Shown here: piece after piece, positions 25,400 through 34,464 of the stretch
How the letters are laid out: each line of letters starts with the position of its first letter
Numbering within the stretch: position 1 is the first letter of the stretch
Assembly: GCA_030145205.1 (NCBI GenBank)
Contig: JAQYVZ010000011.1
Coordinates: 20,518 to 84,517, forward strand
Source of the DNA: Desulfuromonadales bacterium
GTDB taxonomy: Bacteria > Desulfobacterota > Desulfuromonadia > Desulfuromonadales > BM103
Length of the DNA stretch: 64,000 nt
Reading direction: 5' to 3'
Position numbers and translations under genes: made by a program
Notes under the pieces: generated by a model
What the model was told of the DNA's origin: nothing
The model's input: the letters and a program-made list of their open reading frames with translations, nothing else
The model's database searches: none

Positions 25400-26147
25400 C
25401 CGGGGTGGCCATGAGAGTCGGCTCCGGCTGGCATCAACCCCGACCCTTGAACAGGAAATCTGCCTTGCGCCAGAGTGCCTGGGGGCGCTTGCCGCCTGGC
25501 AGGCGCGTGTCGGTGAAATTCTGACGGTGGAAGGACCGGACCAAACGGCGTATCGGGTCAGACTGGTGGTCTTGACTGAGACCGAGGCACGCTGTGTTCC
25601 CTTTGAACGCCTTCGCCAGACCCCGGAAAGCACTCTTTCCATCGACATCTACCAGGCCCTGCCGGACAAGGAATGCTTTGAACTGGTTCTGCAGAAGCTG
25701 ACGGAGCTGGGGGTGTCCCGGATAGTCCCGATGCAGACGTCGCACTCTTTGTCGTTGGCTGAGCACGACGCCGGCCAGAAAAAATCACACCGCTGGCCCG
25801 ATATCCTGTTACGGGCTGCCCGTCAATGTCGCCGCGCCATGTTTCCTGAGCTCCACGAAATTGTCCCATTTGAAGAAGCTCTGCAGATGGCAGGCCAGGC
25901 TGAACTGGCCCTGATGCTGTATGAAGGGGAGGCGCGCTGGACTCTGGATGAGGGGGTCGGCAACTATAAACCGAACAGTGTCGCTCTGATGGTCGGTCCG
26001 GAAGGTGGTTTCAGCGAAGCGGAACGGGATGCCGCTCAGAGCGCAGGCGTTCTGCCGGTCAGCCTCGGCCCACGGATCCTGCGTACGGAGACCGCCGCGA
26101 TTGTTGCTGCTGCCATCGTGCAGAACCGGGTTGGGGATCTACGTTAA
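25383..26147 (+). CDS. rsmE: 16S rRNA (uracil-1498-N3)-methyltransferase
   Basis: A 254-residue SPOUT-fold methyltransferase that modifies U1498 of 16S rRNA. Motifs are LTELGVSRIVPMQTSHS near 115-130, LRAARQCRRAMFPE (normally EQCGR in the family), VGPEGGFSEAE near 201-211 and LGPRILRTETAAI near 226-238, the SAM-binding trefoil knot. An N-terminal PUA-like domain covers about 12-70. The start is uncertain: ATG 25383 overlaps holC by 17 bases and adds about a dozen residues before the usual R-x-R-L beginning. No closer in-frame start exists. A terminator follows. Confidence 0.9.
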   Translation: MSVCVNRGGHESRLRLASTPTLEQEICLAPECLGALAAWQARVGEILTVEGPDQTAYRVRLVVLTETEARCVPFERLRQTPESTLSIDIYQALPDKECFELVLQKLTELGVSRIVPMQTSHSLSLAEHDAGQKKSHRWPDILLRAARQCRRAMFPELHEIVPFEEALQMAGQAELALMLYEGEARWTLDEGVGNYKPNSVALMVGPEGGFSEAERDAAQSAGVLPVSLGPRILRTETAAIVAAAIVQNRVGDLR

Positions 26148-26215
26148 TTATTCGCTTGTTTCTTTCTCCATTGAGGGGAGATGGTGACCAATTCAGGGAC
26201 ATCCCCCTCACCTCA

Positions 26216-26248
26216 ATCCTCTCCCGCCAGGGGAGAGGAGGTTTTTTG
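26216..26248 (+). terminator. Intrinsic terminator after rsmE, also a repeat hairpin
   Basis: A GC-rich hairpin centred on CTCCCGCCAGGGGAG followed by AGGTTTTTTG. The same hairpin sequence recurs inverted near 27441-27461 with one difference in the 15-base core, so it may be a dispersed hairpin used here as a terminator. Confidence 0.75.
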
Positions 26249-26290
26249 TGATTTTTTTAGCTCTTTTCTTTAAATAAATTTGGTTACTTT

Positions 26291-27055
26291 ATGATTCTCA
26301 AAAACCTTTGCATCATCCTGGTTGAACCTCGAGGACCCCGCAATGTCGGTTCGGTGGCCCGGGCTATGGCGAACTTCGGGCTGCACGACTTGCGCCTGGT
26401 GCAACCGCAAACCGACCACTTGCAGGAAGAAGCTCGGCAGATGGCGGTCAAGGCCGGCGGGATTCTCGAGAACGCCAAGCTCTTTCCCGATCTGCAGTCA
26501 GCACTTGAGGGCTGTCACTGTTCGTATGGGACCACCCGTCGACTTGGTAAATACCGGGTCGACATCCTCAATCCTGATGATGCTGCTCTGCAGTTACTGC
26601 CGTTGCTCGAAGGCGGCCGGATTGCGATGGTGTTTGGTCGGGAAGATAAGGGGCTGAAGACGGAGGAGGTCGATCTCTGTCAACGCCTGATTACGATTCC
26701 CACCGATGACAATCTGCCATCCATGAACCTAGCTCAATCGGTCGGCATCTGTTTGTACGAAACATATCGTCAACTCGGGCGTTCGCAAGGCAAGACCACG
26801 GAAGTTAAAACGTTGGCTGACCTTGATGAGGTCGAGGCGATGTTTGAGCACATGCGGCACACCTTTTTGGATATTGATTACCTGAATCCGCAAAACCCGG
26901 AACACATCCTGCGGACCTATCGTCGCCTGCTCGGTCGGGCTGGACTGGACCCACGCGAAGTCAGAGCCTTGCGCGGCCTGCTCAGCAGTATTGACTGGGT
27001 TGCAAGTGAACAGCGTCGCCTGGCCGGTGAGGGGAGTGACGATGAAGATACCTAG
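26291..27055 (+). CDS. trmJ: tRNA (cytidine/uridine-2'-O)-methyltransferase TrmJ-type
   Basis: The 254-residue SPOUT (SpoU/TrmH group 1) enzyme methylates the ribose at tRNA position 32. The N-terminus ILVEPRGPRNVGSVARAMANFG is the family's RNA-binding and fold signature. VFGREDKGL near 116-124 and SMNLAQSVGICLYE near 145-158 form the SAM knot. A C-terminal helical extension (about 165-250) is typical of TrmJ rather than the shorter TrmL. The start at ATG 26291 has no strong ribosome site but begins at the first strand. The next gene overlaps its last 14 bases. Confidence 0.9.
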   Translation: MILKNLCIILVEPRGPRNVGSVARAMANFGLHDLRLVQPQTDHLQEEARQMAVKAGGILENAKLFPDLQSALEGCHCSYGTTRRLGKYRVDILNPDDAALQLLPLLEGGRIAMVFGREDKGLKTEEVDLCQRLITIPTDDNLPSMNLAQSVGICLYETYRQLGRSQGKTTEVKTLADLDEVEAMFEHMRHTFLDIDYLNPQNPEHILRTYRRLLGRAGLDPREVRALRGLLSSIDWVASEQRRLAGEGSDDEDT

Positions 27056-27416
27056 GGAAGAACAGCTGCCGAACGGTCTGCTGATTACATTTCTGGACGA
27101 AACCAACCGTTACTTTGGCGACTATCACAGGGTCTGCCTGCGGGTTGTCATGCGCGTTGACCTGCGGGTTGCAGCAGCGGCTTCTGAAGATACAGAGTTC
27201 TGGTCCGAGGTGCATGATGCTCTCGGTAACGACTTCAAGATCGAAAAGAGCCTGGTGCGAATGGGTGTGCCCGGCGCCGAGGTTGAAGCAACAGTCTCAG
27301 CCCTGACAGACGAATTCCTGACGGCCGCCAACGACTATATGGCCCGCCCCGATTATCCGAAGCGTCTCGCGCAGGTGGAGATGGATAAACACAAGAAGGT
27401 CGTCCGGTTTTTTTGA
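27042..27416 (+). CDS. Conserved-looking hypothetical protein
   Basis: I do not recognise this 124-residue soluble protein. It begins MKIPREEQLPNGLLITFLDETNRYFGDYHRVCLRV, which has a regular beta-strand pattern, then a helical half ending DKHKKVVRFF. No Cys motif, signal peptide or nucleotide loop is visible. The start at 27042 overlaps trmJ by 14 bases and has GAGGGGAG 5 bases upstream, a strong ribosome site, so it is very likely translated. The coupling suggests an RNA- or ribosome-related role, but this is context only. Confidence 0.65.
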   Translation: MKIPREEQLPNGLLITFLDETNRYFGDYHRVCLRVVMRVDLRVAAAASEDTEFWSEVHDALGNDFKIEKSLVRMGVPGAEVEATVSALTDEFLTAANDYMARPDYPKRLAQVEMDKHKKVVRFF

Positions 27417-27440
27417 AACAATCAGTTTTATTATAAAACC

Positions 27441-27461
27441 CCTCTCCCTTGGCGGGAGAGG
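27441..27461. repeat. Hairpin element, inverted copy of that at 26216-26248
   Basis: CCTCTCCC / GGGAGAGG stem with a 5-base loop. The reverse complement of its 15-base core differs from the 26221-26235 core at one position. It lies in the 68-bp gap before the rRNA methyltransferase and lacks a T run on the plus strand. Confidence 0.6.
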
Positions 27462-27484
27462 ACTTGAGATGGTCATCTGCTTTT

Positions 27485-28771
27485 ATGATTGAACTTCAGA
27501 TTGAAAAATTGACCCATGGGGGTCGCGGCATGGGGCGTCTGGATGGCAAGGCGGTTTTCGTGCCTTTGACGTGTCCGGGAGACCAGGTGCGGTGTCGGGT
27601 GACGCGCGACAAGGGCCGCTTTGCCGAAGCTGAACTGGTCGAAGTCCTTGAGGCGTCACCACAACGGCGCGTGCCTCCATGTCCTTTATTTGGCCAGTGC
27701 GGCGGTTGTCAGTGGCAGCACCTGCCTTACGCTCAGCAAGCTGAATGGAAAAGTCTGATTTTCGGGGAGCTGCTGACTCGCCAGCAGATTGCTTCAGTGG
27801 ACCAGATTGGGCCGATTCTCGCAGCTCCGCATGAGTTCGCTTACCGCAACCGGGTTCAGTTTAAGTGCCACGCGACGGACTCTGGCGTCGTACTCGGTTT
27901 TTATCGGTCCGGCAGCCATTTCGTGGTCGACGCTGAACAGTGCATGCTGGTTGCCAATCCGATTCAGTCGACCCTTGTGTTCTTGCGCAAGGCGCTGACC
28001 TCCGTACCTGTGCAGGGGGCGATCCCTCAGATTGATGTCGGCTGCGATGCGGCTGGCGTGGTTGAGGTCATTCTGCATGCCTTGCCCGATGCCGCGGCAA
28101 AGCTGCGTCCCTGGTTATCCGAGACCGCGCAGCAGGGTGGATTCAACGCTTTTCTGCAGAGCGGTCGCAAACAGTCCTTGCAGACGGTGCGCGAGACAGC
28201 AGTCATGTCGCACCAGGTCGGTAGTGACCCTGTGACTCTGCAGGCCGGACCGGGATGTTTTACCCAGGTAAACCCGGACCAGAACAGCCGGATGGTTGAT
28301 CATGTTCTGGCTCTGGCCGATCTGCAGGGGCAGGAGCGGGTCCTGGACCTGTTCTGTGGAATTGGCAACTTCAGCCTGCCGCTGGCTCGGCAGGCCGGCG
28401 AGGTGGTCGGTGTTGAGGATTATGCCCCCTCCATTGCGTCTGCTCGCAAAAATGCTACAAACAACGGAATTAACAATGCCCGGTTTTTTGCGGGAGACGC
28501 TCGGGGTGCTGCCCTGAAGCACCAGGGCGAGCGTCCCTTTGATCTGGTCGTTCTCGATCCGCCGCGGAGCGGCTGCTATGCTGTGATGAAGGAGCTGCAG
28601 CAGGTCAAGCCGGAGCGGGTCATCTATGTGTCCTGTGATCCGGCAACCCTGTCCAGAGATCTCCAGCTGATGGTTCGTAACGGCTATGCCGTCGTGCAGA
28701 GCCAGCCGATCGATTTGTTCCCTCAAACCTGGCATATCGAAAGCGTGTCTCTGCTGCAGAGACAGGGTTGA
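27485..28771 (+). CDS. 23S rRNA (uracil-5-)-methyltransferase, RlmD/RumA family
   Basis: The 428-residue protein has an N-terminal TRAM/OB domain (MIELQIEKLTHGGRGMGRLDGKAVFVPLTCPGDQV), the Fe-S cysteines CPLFGQCGGC near residues 69-78, and a Rossmann methyltransferase domain with VLDLFCGIGNFSLPLA near 293. The catalytic Cys is in VSCDPATLSRDL near 386, preceded by LDPPRSGCYAVM. The Fe-S motif places it with RlmD/RlmC rather than TrmA. Which uridine (U1939, U747 or both) it modifies cannot be read from the sequence. The start is at ATG 27485, with no strong ribosome site, because it begins the TRAM domain. Confidence 0.9.
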   Translation: MIELQIEKLTHGGRGMGRLDGKAVFVPLTCPGDQVRCRVTRDKGRFAEAELVEVLEASPQRRVPPCPLFGQCGGCQWQHLPYAQQAEWKSLIFGELLTRQQIASVDQIGPILAAPHEFAYRNRVQFKCHATDSGVVLGFYRSGSHFVVDAEQCMLVANPIQSTLVFLRKALTSVPVQGAIPQIDVGCDAAGVVEVILHALPDAAAKLRPWLSETAQQGGFNAFLQSGRKQSLQTVRETAVMSHQVGSDPVTLQAGPGCFTQVNPDQNSRMVDHVLALADLQGQERVLDLFCGIGNFSLPLARQAGEVVGVEDYAPSIASARKNATNNGINNARFFAGDARGAALKHQGERPFDLVVLDPPRSGCYAVMKELQQVKPERVIYVSCDPATLSRDLQLMVRNGYAVVQSQPIDLFPQTWHIESVSLLQRQG

Positions 28772-28837
28772 CACCGATTTTTTGCTTGCTTTTCGCGGCT
28801 GTTCCTGCTACATATTTCGAACATCTTTTATGCTTTA

Positions 28838-28869
28838 CAAAAAGGTGGGCTTCACGGCTCGCTTTTTTT
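28838..28869 (+). terminator. Leader terminator/attenuator before rimP-nusA
   Basis: A-tract, then GTGGGC (28845-28850), six-base loop, GCTCGC (28857-28862; two G-T pairs) and seven T residues. It lies 16 bases before rimP. A terminator in front of the operon that encodes NusA is a plausible attenuation point, or it may simply end the upstream methyltransferase transcript. Confidence 0.65.
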
Positions 28870-28884
28870 ATTGGTTAAAAATAC

Positions 28885-29370
28885 ATGGCGACCGATTTTT
28901 TGACGCAAATACAGGCAATGGTTGACCCGATTCTTGAAGATTTCGGACTCGAGTGTGTCGAGATCGAGTTTAAGCGGGAGACACAAGGCCAGGTCCTGCG
29001 TATTTTTATTGATAAAGAAGGTGGTGTGAATCTCGACGACTGCGCTAGCGTCAGTCGGGAACTGGGAGCTGTCCTTGAGATAGACGACCCGGTGCCCGGT
29101 GCCTATCGGCTCGAAGTTTCTTCGCCGGGACTTGATCGGCCGTTGAAAACACCCCGTGACTTTGAACGTTTTGCCGGACAGCCGGTCACGATCAAGATGG
29201 TGATAATGCTTGATCCTGACCAACGCGGTCACAGCAGAAAGACCTTTAAGGGGACTCTGCTGGGAATGGCGGACGACAGCGTGCGCGTTGAACAAAGCGA
29301 CAAGAAAGGAGGGGAAGTTCTCCTCCCGTTAGCAGATATATCTAAGGCTCACCTAGAGCCCGAATTTTAA
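28885..29370 (+). CDS. rimP: Ribosome maturation factor RimP
   Basis: The 161-residue factor assists 30S subunit assembly. Its two domains are visible: an N-terminal alpha/beta domain (VDPILEDFGLECVEIEFKR, LRIFIDKEGGVNLDDCASVSRELGAVLE, YRLEVSSPGLDRPL near residues 77-90) and a C-terminal SH3-like barrel from about 100 (FAGQPVTIKM ... LPLADISKAHLEPEF). It is first gene of the rimP-nusA-ylxR-infB operon found in most bacteria. nusA follows after 54 bp. Confidence 0.95.
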   Translation: MATDFLTQIQAMVDPILEDFGLECVEIEFKRETQGQVLRIFIDKEGGVNLDDCASVSRELGAVLEIDDPVPGAYRLEVSSPGLDRPLKTPRDFERFAGQPVTIKMVIMLDPDQRGHSRKTFKGTLLGMADDSVRVEQSDKKGGEVLLPLADISKAHLEPEF

Positions 29371-29424
29371 CCAAAGACAACGTCGGACGGCCATGGTTGG
29401 TCGTTCGTTATCCAGGGGGCTTGA

Positions 29425-30762
29425 ATGGATAATATCAACCTCAATCACATCATCGATCAGGTCGTCAAGGACAAGGGCATTGATCGCGATGTCCTGGTCG
29501 AGGCTCTCGAGGCTGCAGTCCTGTCGGCGGCTAACAAGAAGTACCGCAACACCAGAGACCTTGAGGCCCATTTCAATGATGAACTCGGCGAAGTAGAAGT
29601 CTTCGAGTTTGTGACGGTCGTTGAAGATGTGGAAAACTCTTACCAGGAGATCGACCTGGGGGAAGCGCGTGAAATTGACCCTGACGTTGAAGTCAACGAC
29701 TCCCTCGGCATGAAACTGGATGCGAGCAATTTCAGTCGAATTGCTGCCCAGACGGCCAAACAGGTTATTATCCAGAAGGTGCGTGAAGCCGAGCGTGAAG
29801 GTGTCTTCAACGAGTTCAAAGACCGTCTTGGTGAGCTGGTTAACGGGATTGTCCGTCGCTACGAGCGTGGTGATCTGATTATCGACCTGGGCAGGACTGA
29901 AGCCTTGCTGCCGCATCGTGAGCAGGTGCCGCGTGAAAACTATCGTCAGGGCGACCGGGTTCGAGCCTACATCTCAGATGTGCGGACTGCAACCAAGGGG
30001 CCGCAGGTTATCCTTTCGAGAACACATGAGGGGCTGATTGCCGAGCTCTTCAGGTTGGAAGTTCCCGAAATGGCTGAAGGGCTTGTTGAGATCAAAGCCG
30101 TGGCACGTGAACCGGGCAGCCGCGCCAAGATTGCCGTGGTGTCCCACGACCCCGACATCGATCCGATTGGCGCTTGTGTCGGCATGCGTGGTTCTCGTGT
30201 TCAGAATGTGGTCTCGGAACTGCGTGGCGAAAAAATTGATATCATTTCCTGGACGCCGGACATCGCACGCTTTGCCTGTGCAGCCCTGGCTCCGGCCGAC
30301 GTGACCCGAGTTTACGTCGATAATGAAGAAGAATCTCTGGAAATTATCGTCCCGGATGATCAGCTCTCCCTGGCGATTGGTAAGAAGGGGCAGAATGTTC
30401 GGTTGGCCGCCAGACTGGCTGGCTGGAAAATCGATATCATGAGTGAAACCCGCGCTGCCGAGGCGGAGCTCGATGAGCTGACTTCGACCGGTGAGGATGC
30501 TGCTGACGAGGCCGCCGAGGCCGCTGCGCCGACGTTGACTCGCGACTTGCCGGCCAAGGAAGCGATCGCGCTGGTTCAGGAGGCTGCAGATGTTGAAACG
30601 CTGCAGATCTGGATCGGCGGAGAGAGTCGCGTCACGGTGTTGCGCGCTTCTGAAGCACGTCAGGAGGAATTAGCTGCTGTCGAGACCTCTGAGGTTGTTG
30701 CTGAGGATGTCGAAGCTGCCGTTGATGATGACGAAGCCGCCGTTGAAGGCGACGAGGATTGA
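29425..30762 (+). CDS. nusA: Transcription termination/antitermination factor NusA
   Basis: The 445-residue protein binds RNA polymerase and nascent RNA, controlling pausing, termination and rRNA antitermination. The N-terminal polymerase-binding domain is at about 1-125, the S1 domain at about 130-200 (VNGIVRRYERGDLIIDLGRTEALLP), and KH1 and KH2 follow, with IGACVGMRGSRVQNVVSEL near 250 and LAIGKKGQNVRLAARLAGW near 315. The last roughly 100 residues are acidic and Ala/Glu-rich and lack two clear E. coli-type AR domains. The last 50 residues are nearly all Ala, Glu, Asp and Val. Confidence 0.97.
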   Translation: MDNINLNHIIDQVVKDKGIDRDVLVEALEAAVLSAANKKYRNTRDLEAHFNDELGEVEVFEFVTVVEDVENSYQEIDLGEAREIDPDVEVNDSLGMKLDASNFSRIAAQTAKQVIIQKVREAEREGVFNEFKDRLGELVNGIVRRYERGDLIIDLGRTEALLPHREQVPRENYRQGDRVRAYISDVRTATKGPQVILSRTHEGLIAELFRLEVPEMAEGLVEIKAVAREPGSRAKIAVVSHDPDIDPIGACVGMRGSRVQNVVSELRGEKIDIISWTPDIARFACAALAPADVTRVYVDNEEESLEIIVPDDQLSLAIGKKGQNVRLAARLAGWKIDIMSETRAAEAELDELTSTGEDAADEAAEAAAPTLTRDLPAKEAIALVQEAADVETLQIWIGGESRVTVLRASEARQEELAAVETSEVVAEDVEAAVDDDEAAVEGDED

Positions 30763-30765
30763 CGT

Positions 30766-31356
30766 TTGGGCCGAGGTAAGGCGCAAAGGACTTGTCTGGC
30801 GTGTCGTCAGGTGATGGATCAGACCGAACTGGTTCGCTTCGTCTGTGCACCGGATGATCAGGTTCTGGTTGATTACCGACACCGTCTGCCCGGGCGCGGC
30901 GCATATGCCTGCCCCGAACGGAACTGTCTGGAACAGGTTGTTCAGAAACGCTTGTTCAATCGGGCATTTCGCAAGGAATGCCATCCGGTCAGCATGGAAA
31001 ACCTGGCCGATGCTCTGCGGAAGGCTTTATTGACGCGGATGACCAGCCTGTTGGGAATGGCGCGCAAGGCGGGGCTCTCTGTTTTCGGAAGTAGCGCCGT
31101 GTTGGCTGCGTTTGATCGGACAAATGCACCGCTGCTGGTTGTTTTTGCGGCAGACATTTCAGCTGGAGTGGCTGCGAAGGTTGACCGCAAGGCGGGGCAC
31201 CATGGGGCCGAACGTTTGACCCTGTTTGACAAAGAGGAACTCGGGCGGATACTGGGGCGGTCTGAATGCAGCGTGTTCGCATTGACTGACGAAGCGCTGG
31301 TCGAAGCTTTCCTGCTTGAATGGAAAAGGTATTGCCGGATTTTAGGGGAGAATTGA
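30766..31356 (+). CDS. YlxR (DUF448) protein fused to an L7Ae-type RNA-binding domain
   Basis: The 196-residue protein joins two families that are separate neighbouring genes (ylxR, ylxQ) in Bacillus. Residues about 5-80 form the YlxR domain with RTCLACRQ and [25 protein letters not shown], a nucleic-acid-binding fold. Residues about 88-190 match the L7Ae/L30e fold ([24 protein letters not shown] ... VVFAADIS), expected to bind kink-turn RNA. The start is TTG at 30766, 3 bp after nusA, with GAGG about 9 bases upstream; the N-terminus then reads [10 protein letters not shown]. Its operon position between nusA and infB supports the call. infB begins at its stop codon. Confidence 0.88.
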   Translation: MGRGKAQRTCLACRQVMDQTELVRFVCAPDDQVLVDYRHRLPGRGAYACPERNCLEQVVQKRLFNRAFRKECHPVSMENLADALRKALLTRMTSLLGMARKAGLSVFGSSAVLAAFDRTNAPLLVVFAADISAGVAAKVDRKAGHHGAERLTLFDKEELGRILGRSECSVFALTDEALVEAFLLEWKRYCRILGEN

Positions 31357-34088
31357 TGTCAAAGATTCGTGTGTACGACTTGGCTAAGCAACTTGGCCTG
31401 GAAAACAAGGAACTGGTCGACAAGCTCGTTGAAGCGGGCGTCGAAGGCAAAACGCACATGAGCGTTCTGGACGAGGCGGATGTCCGCAAGTTCGAAGAGT
31501 TCAGCAGTGCGCCCAAGCCTGAAGTCGCTTCACCTGAGGTGGAAGTTCAGGAGAAACGTCTTGGCTCCGGCCTGATCCGCAGGCGCAGCAAGGTCAAGAA
31601 AGCTGATGTCGAAGCTCCGCCGGTTGAAGAACCGGTCGTGACTGAAGCTCCTGTGGCGGTTGAGGAAGCTCCGGCGGCCCCCGTGGAATCCCCTGTTGAG
31701 GAAGCTCCGGCGACTCCCCCCGAAAAAGCTGCAGAGCCGGTTGAAGATGTTGCCGCTGAGCCGCAGCCGGAAGTCGAGGACGCATCGGTCACGAAGCCGG
31801 CTGCTGAAGAGATTGCTGAGGAGGCTGCGGATGTCGCCGTTCCCACAGCCGAGCCTGCTTCTGAATCTGAGGCGCAGCCGAAGGTTGAAGCGAAGGCTGC
31901 CCCTGCATCCGGGAAGAAGCCGGCGCCAAAAGCCAAGAGCTCGGGAACACAGGCGAAGATTCTCGGACGTGTAGAGTTGCCCAAACAAGCTCCGCCGCAA
32001 GCGCGGCGCAAGCCTGCCGCAGGTGCAGCTAAACGTCCCGACCGTCCCGACCGTCCCGCCCGTCCTGCCAGACCGCAGCGACCCAGCGTGCCTAATGTGG
32101 CGACTATTGCGCCGCCGCCGTCACCGGATGCTCTCGGTAAGGAGAGCCGCAACAAGAAAAAGAAGAAGGGCACCAAGGGCGATTTTGCTGGCGGCGATGG
32201 CCGTCCCGCACGGCGTAAGGATAAGCGCGAAGTCTACGAGCCGGACCGCAACGAACGCTACCGCAAGGGACGCAAAGCCAACCGTCCGGCCAAGAAGACC
32301 GAAATCACGGTGTCCAAGGCGATCAAGCGTAAGATTCGTATCAGTGATGTGATCACTGTGGGCGAGCTGGCCAAGCGGATGGGCGTTAAGGCCAACGACC
32401 TGATCAAGGAGCTGATGGCCCAGGGCCAGATGGTCACCATCAATCATCCTCTCGATTTCGAGACAGCGGCTCTGCTCGCATCGGAGTTCCAGTACGAAGT
32501 CGAGAATGTCGCGTTCGATGAGGAAACCATCCTGGCGCACTCAGATATTGAGATCACCGAGGAGACTCCGGAGCAGTTGAAGGGGCGACCGCCGGTCGTC
32601 ACCATCATGGGCCACGTTGACCATGGTAAAACCAGCCTGCTCGATGCGATCCGCGAAGCGAATGTCACGGAAGGTGAGGCTGGCGGGATTACCCAGCACA
32701 TCGGTGCTTACGATGTGGACATAAACGGTCGCAAAATCACTTTCCTCGATACGCCTGGCCATGAGGCCTTTACTTCGATGCGTGCTCGCGGTGCCCAGGT
32801 GACTGACATCGTCATCCTGGTTGTTGCCGCTGACGACGGGGTGATGCCTCAGACCAAGGAAGCAGTCAACCACTCGCGGGATGCCGGTGTGCCAATGATC
32901 GTGGCTGTCAACAAGATTGACAAGCCGGGCGCCAACCCCGATCGCGTCAAGCAGGAGCTCTCTGAATTAGGTCTGCTTCCCGAAGATTGGGGCGGCGAAA
33001 CCATCTTTGTCGAGGTCTCTGCGAAAGAGCACACTAATCTCGAGCAGCTGCTCGAGATGGTCCTGCTCCAGTCAGAAGTGATGGAATTGAAAGCAAATCC
33101 GGACAAGCTGGCCCAAGGAACCGTCGTGGAAGCACGTCTGGACCGTGGCCGCGGCCCGGTAACAACTGTTCTGGTGCAGCATGGCACCATGAAGGTCGGA
33201 GACCCGATCGTGGCCGGGCTGCACTATGGCCGGGTTCGTTCGATGGTTGACGACCGCGGCCAGGCTCTCGCCGAAGCCGGGCCTTCCGTGCCGGTCGAAG
33301 TGACCGGTCTGTCCGGTGTTCCTTCAGCTGGGGATTCTTTCCACGCCCTTGAAGATGAGAAGACGGCCAAGGATGTGGTCCAGCACCGTCAGCATAAGTC
33401 GCGTGAAGCGGAACTGGCCAAACACAGCAAGATCTCTCTTGATCAGCTCTATGCCCGCCTCCAGGAAGGGGACGTCAAAGAGCTTAAGATTATTATCAAG
33501 GCGGACGTGCAAGGATCGGTCGAAGCGGTTGCCGATACTCTGTCCAAACTGTCCACAGACGCTTGTCGTCTGTTAGTGACCCACTCCGGGGTCGGCGGGA
33601 TTACTGAAACTGACATCAGTCTGGCGACAGCGTCTGATGCGATCGTCCTCGGTTTCAACGTGCGGCCATCGCCGCAGGCCGCCGGTCTGGCCGAGCGAGA
33701 AGGCGTCGATATCCGCCTCTACAGCGTTATCTATGATGCCGTTAACGACATCAAGAGCGCTATGGAGGGTCTGCTGGAGCCGACGCTGGTCGAAGAAGAA
33801 CTTGGCCGGGCGGATGTTCGCGAGGCTTTCAATGTCACCAAGGTTGGCACTGTCGCCGGTTGTTATGTCACCAACGGTAAGTTCGTACGGAACGCCAACG
33901 CCCGCTTGCTGCGGGACGATGTGGTGATCTGGACCGGCAAACTTGGATCACTGCGGCGCTTCAAGGATGATGTCAAGGAAGTGACCGTCGGTTATGAGTG
34001 CGGCATCGGGCTGGAAAATTACAACGATGTCAAACCGGGCGATGTGATCGAGGCTTACGAGATCAAGGAAGTCAAAACATCGCTTTAG
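31356..34088 (+). CDS. infB: Translation initiation factor IF-2
   Basis: The 910-residue GTPase delivers initiator tRNA to the 30S subunit. The N-terminal IF2N domain lies at 2-52 ([23 protein letters not shown]). A long low-complexity Ala/Glu/Pro-rich then Lys/Arg/Pro-rich linker follows (about 60-320, including a repeated [12 protein letters not shown] run). A second IF2N is at about 325-380. GTPase motifs are GHVDHGKTS (G1) near 420, DTPGHEAF (G3) and NKID (G4). Domains C1 and C2 close the protein. I chose ATG 31356 because AGGGGAG lies 5 bases upstream and it overlaps the previous stop, implying coupling. Confidence 0.97.
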   Translation: MSKIRVYDLAKQLGLENKELVDKLVEAGVEGKTHMSVLDEADVRKFEEFSSAPKPEVASPEVEVQEKRLGSGLIRRRSKVKKADVEAPPVEEPVVTEAPVAVEEAPAAPVESPVEEAPATPPEKAAEPVEDVAAEPQPEVEDASVTKPAAEEIAEEAADVAVPTAEPASESEAQPKVEAKAAPASGKKPAPKAKSSGTQAKILGRVELPKQAPPQARRKPAAGAAKRPDRPDRPARPARPQRPSVPNVATIAPPPSPDALGKESRNKKKKKGTKGDFAGGDGRPARRKDKREVYEPDRNERYRKGRKANRPAKKTEITVSKAIKRKIRISDVITVGELAKRMGVKANDLIKELMAQGQMVTINHPLDFETAALLASEFQYEVENVAFDEETILAHSDIEITEETPEQLKGRPPVVTIMGHVDHGKTSLLDAIREANVTEGEAGGITQHIGAYDVDINGRKITFLDTPGHEAFTSMRARGAQVTDIVILVVAADDGVMPQTKEAVNHSRDAGVPMIVAVNKIDKPGANPDRVKQELSELGLLPEDWGGETIFVEVSAKEHTNLEQLLEMVLLQSEVMELKANPDKLAQGTVVEARLDRGRGPVTTVLVQHGTMKVGDPIVAGLHYGRVRSMVDDRGQALAEAGPSVPVEVTGLSGVPSAGDSFHALEDEKTAKDVVQHRQHKSREAELAKHSKISLDQLYARLQEGDVKELKIIIKADVQGSVEAVADTLSKLSTDACRLLVTHSGVGGITETDISLATASDAIVLGFNVRPSPQAAGLAEREGVDIRLYSVIYDAVNDIKSAMEGLLEPTLVEEELGRADVREAFNVTKVGTVAGCYVTNGKFVRNANARLLRDDVVIWTGKLGSLRRFKDDVKEVTVGYECGIGLENYNDVKPGDVIEAYEIKEVKTSL

Positions 34089-34100
34089 ATACACGCAGGC

Positions 34101-34128
34101 GGCAAGAGGGTCAAACCTCTTGCCGTTT
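34101..34128 (+). terminator. Hairpin between infB and DUF503 gene
   Basis: GGCAAGAGG / CCTCTTGCC stem with the loop GTCAAA, followed by a weak T tract (GTTTCT). It sits 12 bases after infB and would act as a partial terminator or mRNA processing point, because the operon appears to continue. Confidence 0.6.
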
Positions 34129-34144
34129 CTCCATTTAGGCGACT

Positions 34145-34432
34145 ATGGTTGTCGGGGTCTTGAGACTCGAGATGCGCCTGCATGGCGTGCAGAGCCTGAA
34201 GGGAAAGCGGGGCGTTGTTCAGAAACTGCTGGCACGCTGCCGTAATCGTTTTCCGGCGAGCTGTGCCGAGGTCGATCATCAGGACCTCTGGCAACGGTCA
34301 ACTCTTGGTTTTGCTGTATTAAGCACCAGCGAGCAGGTGGTCGATCCGATCTTGCAACGGATCGAAGATGAAGTGGCCGACAGCGGTCTTGTCGAACTTA
34401 TCTCCTGCGAAGTTGAATACATACATTGCTGA
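34145..34432 (+). CDS. DUF503 (YlxP-like) protein
   Basis: A 95-residue protein of the DUF503 family, small alpha/beta proteins found between infB and rbfA in many bacteria; their function is unknown, with ribosome assembly suspected from context. It shows VVGVLRLEMRLHGVQSLKGKRGVVQKLLARCRNRFPASCAEVD at the N-terminus, the family signature S-L-K-x-KR. It then has a STSEQVVDPILQRI helix and ends on a beta strand (ISCEVEYIH). It lies in the usual slot, with rbfA 32 bp downstream. Confidence 0.88.
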   Translation: MVVGVLRLEMRLHGVQSLKGKRGVVQKLLARCRNRFPASCAEVDHQDLWQRSTLGFAVLSTSEQVVDPILQRIEDEVADSGLVELISCEVEYIHC

Positions 34433-34464
34433 ATAAATCAGCCGTAAGCTGGATTGAATAAATC

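Noticed and set aside
25411..25413. ATG just after holC as an alternative rsmE start
   Set aside because: It is out of frame with the rsmE body, so it cannot start that protein.
31594..32352. Several Arg-, Leu- or Pro-rich frames inside infB
   Set aside because: They are shadows of the low-complexity Ala/Glu/Pro linker of IF-2 in other frames.
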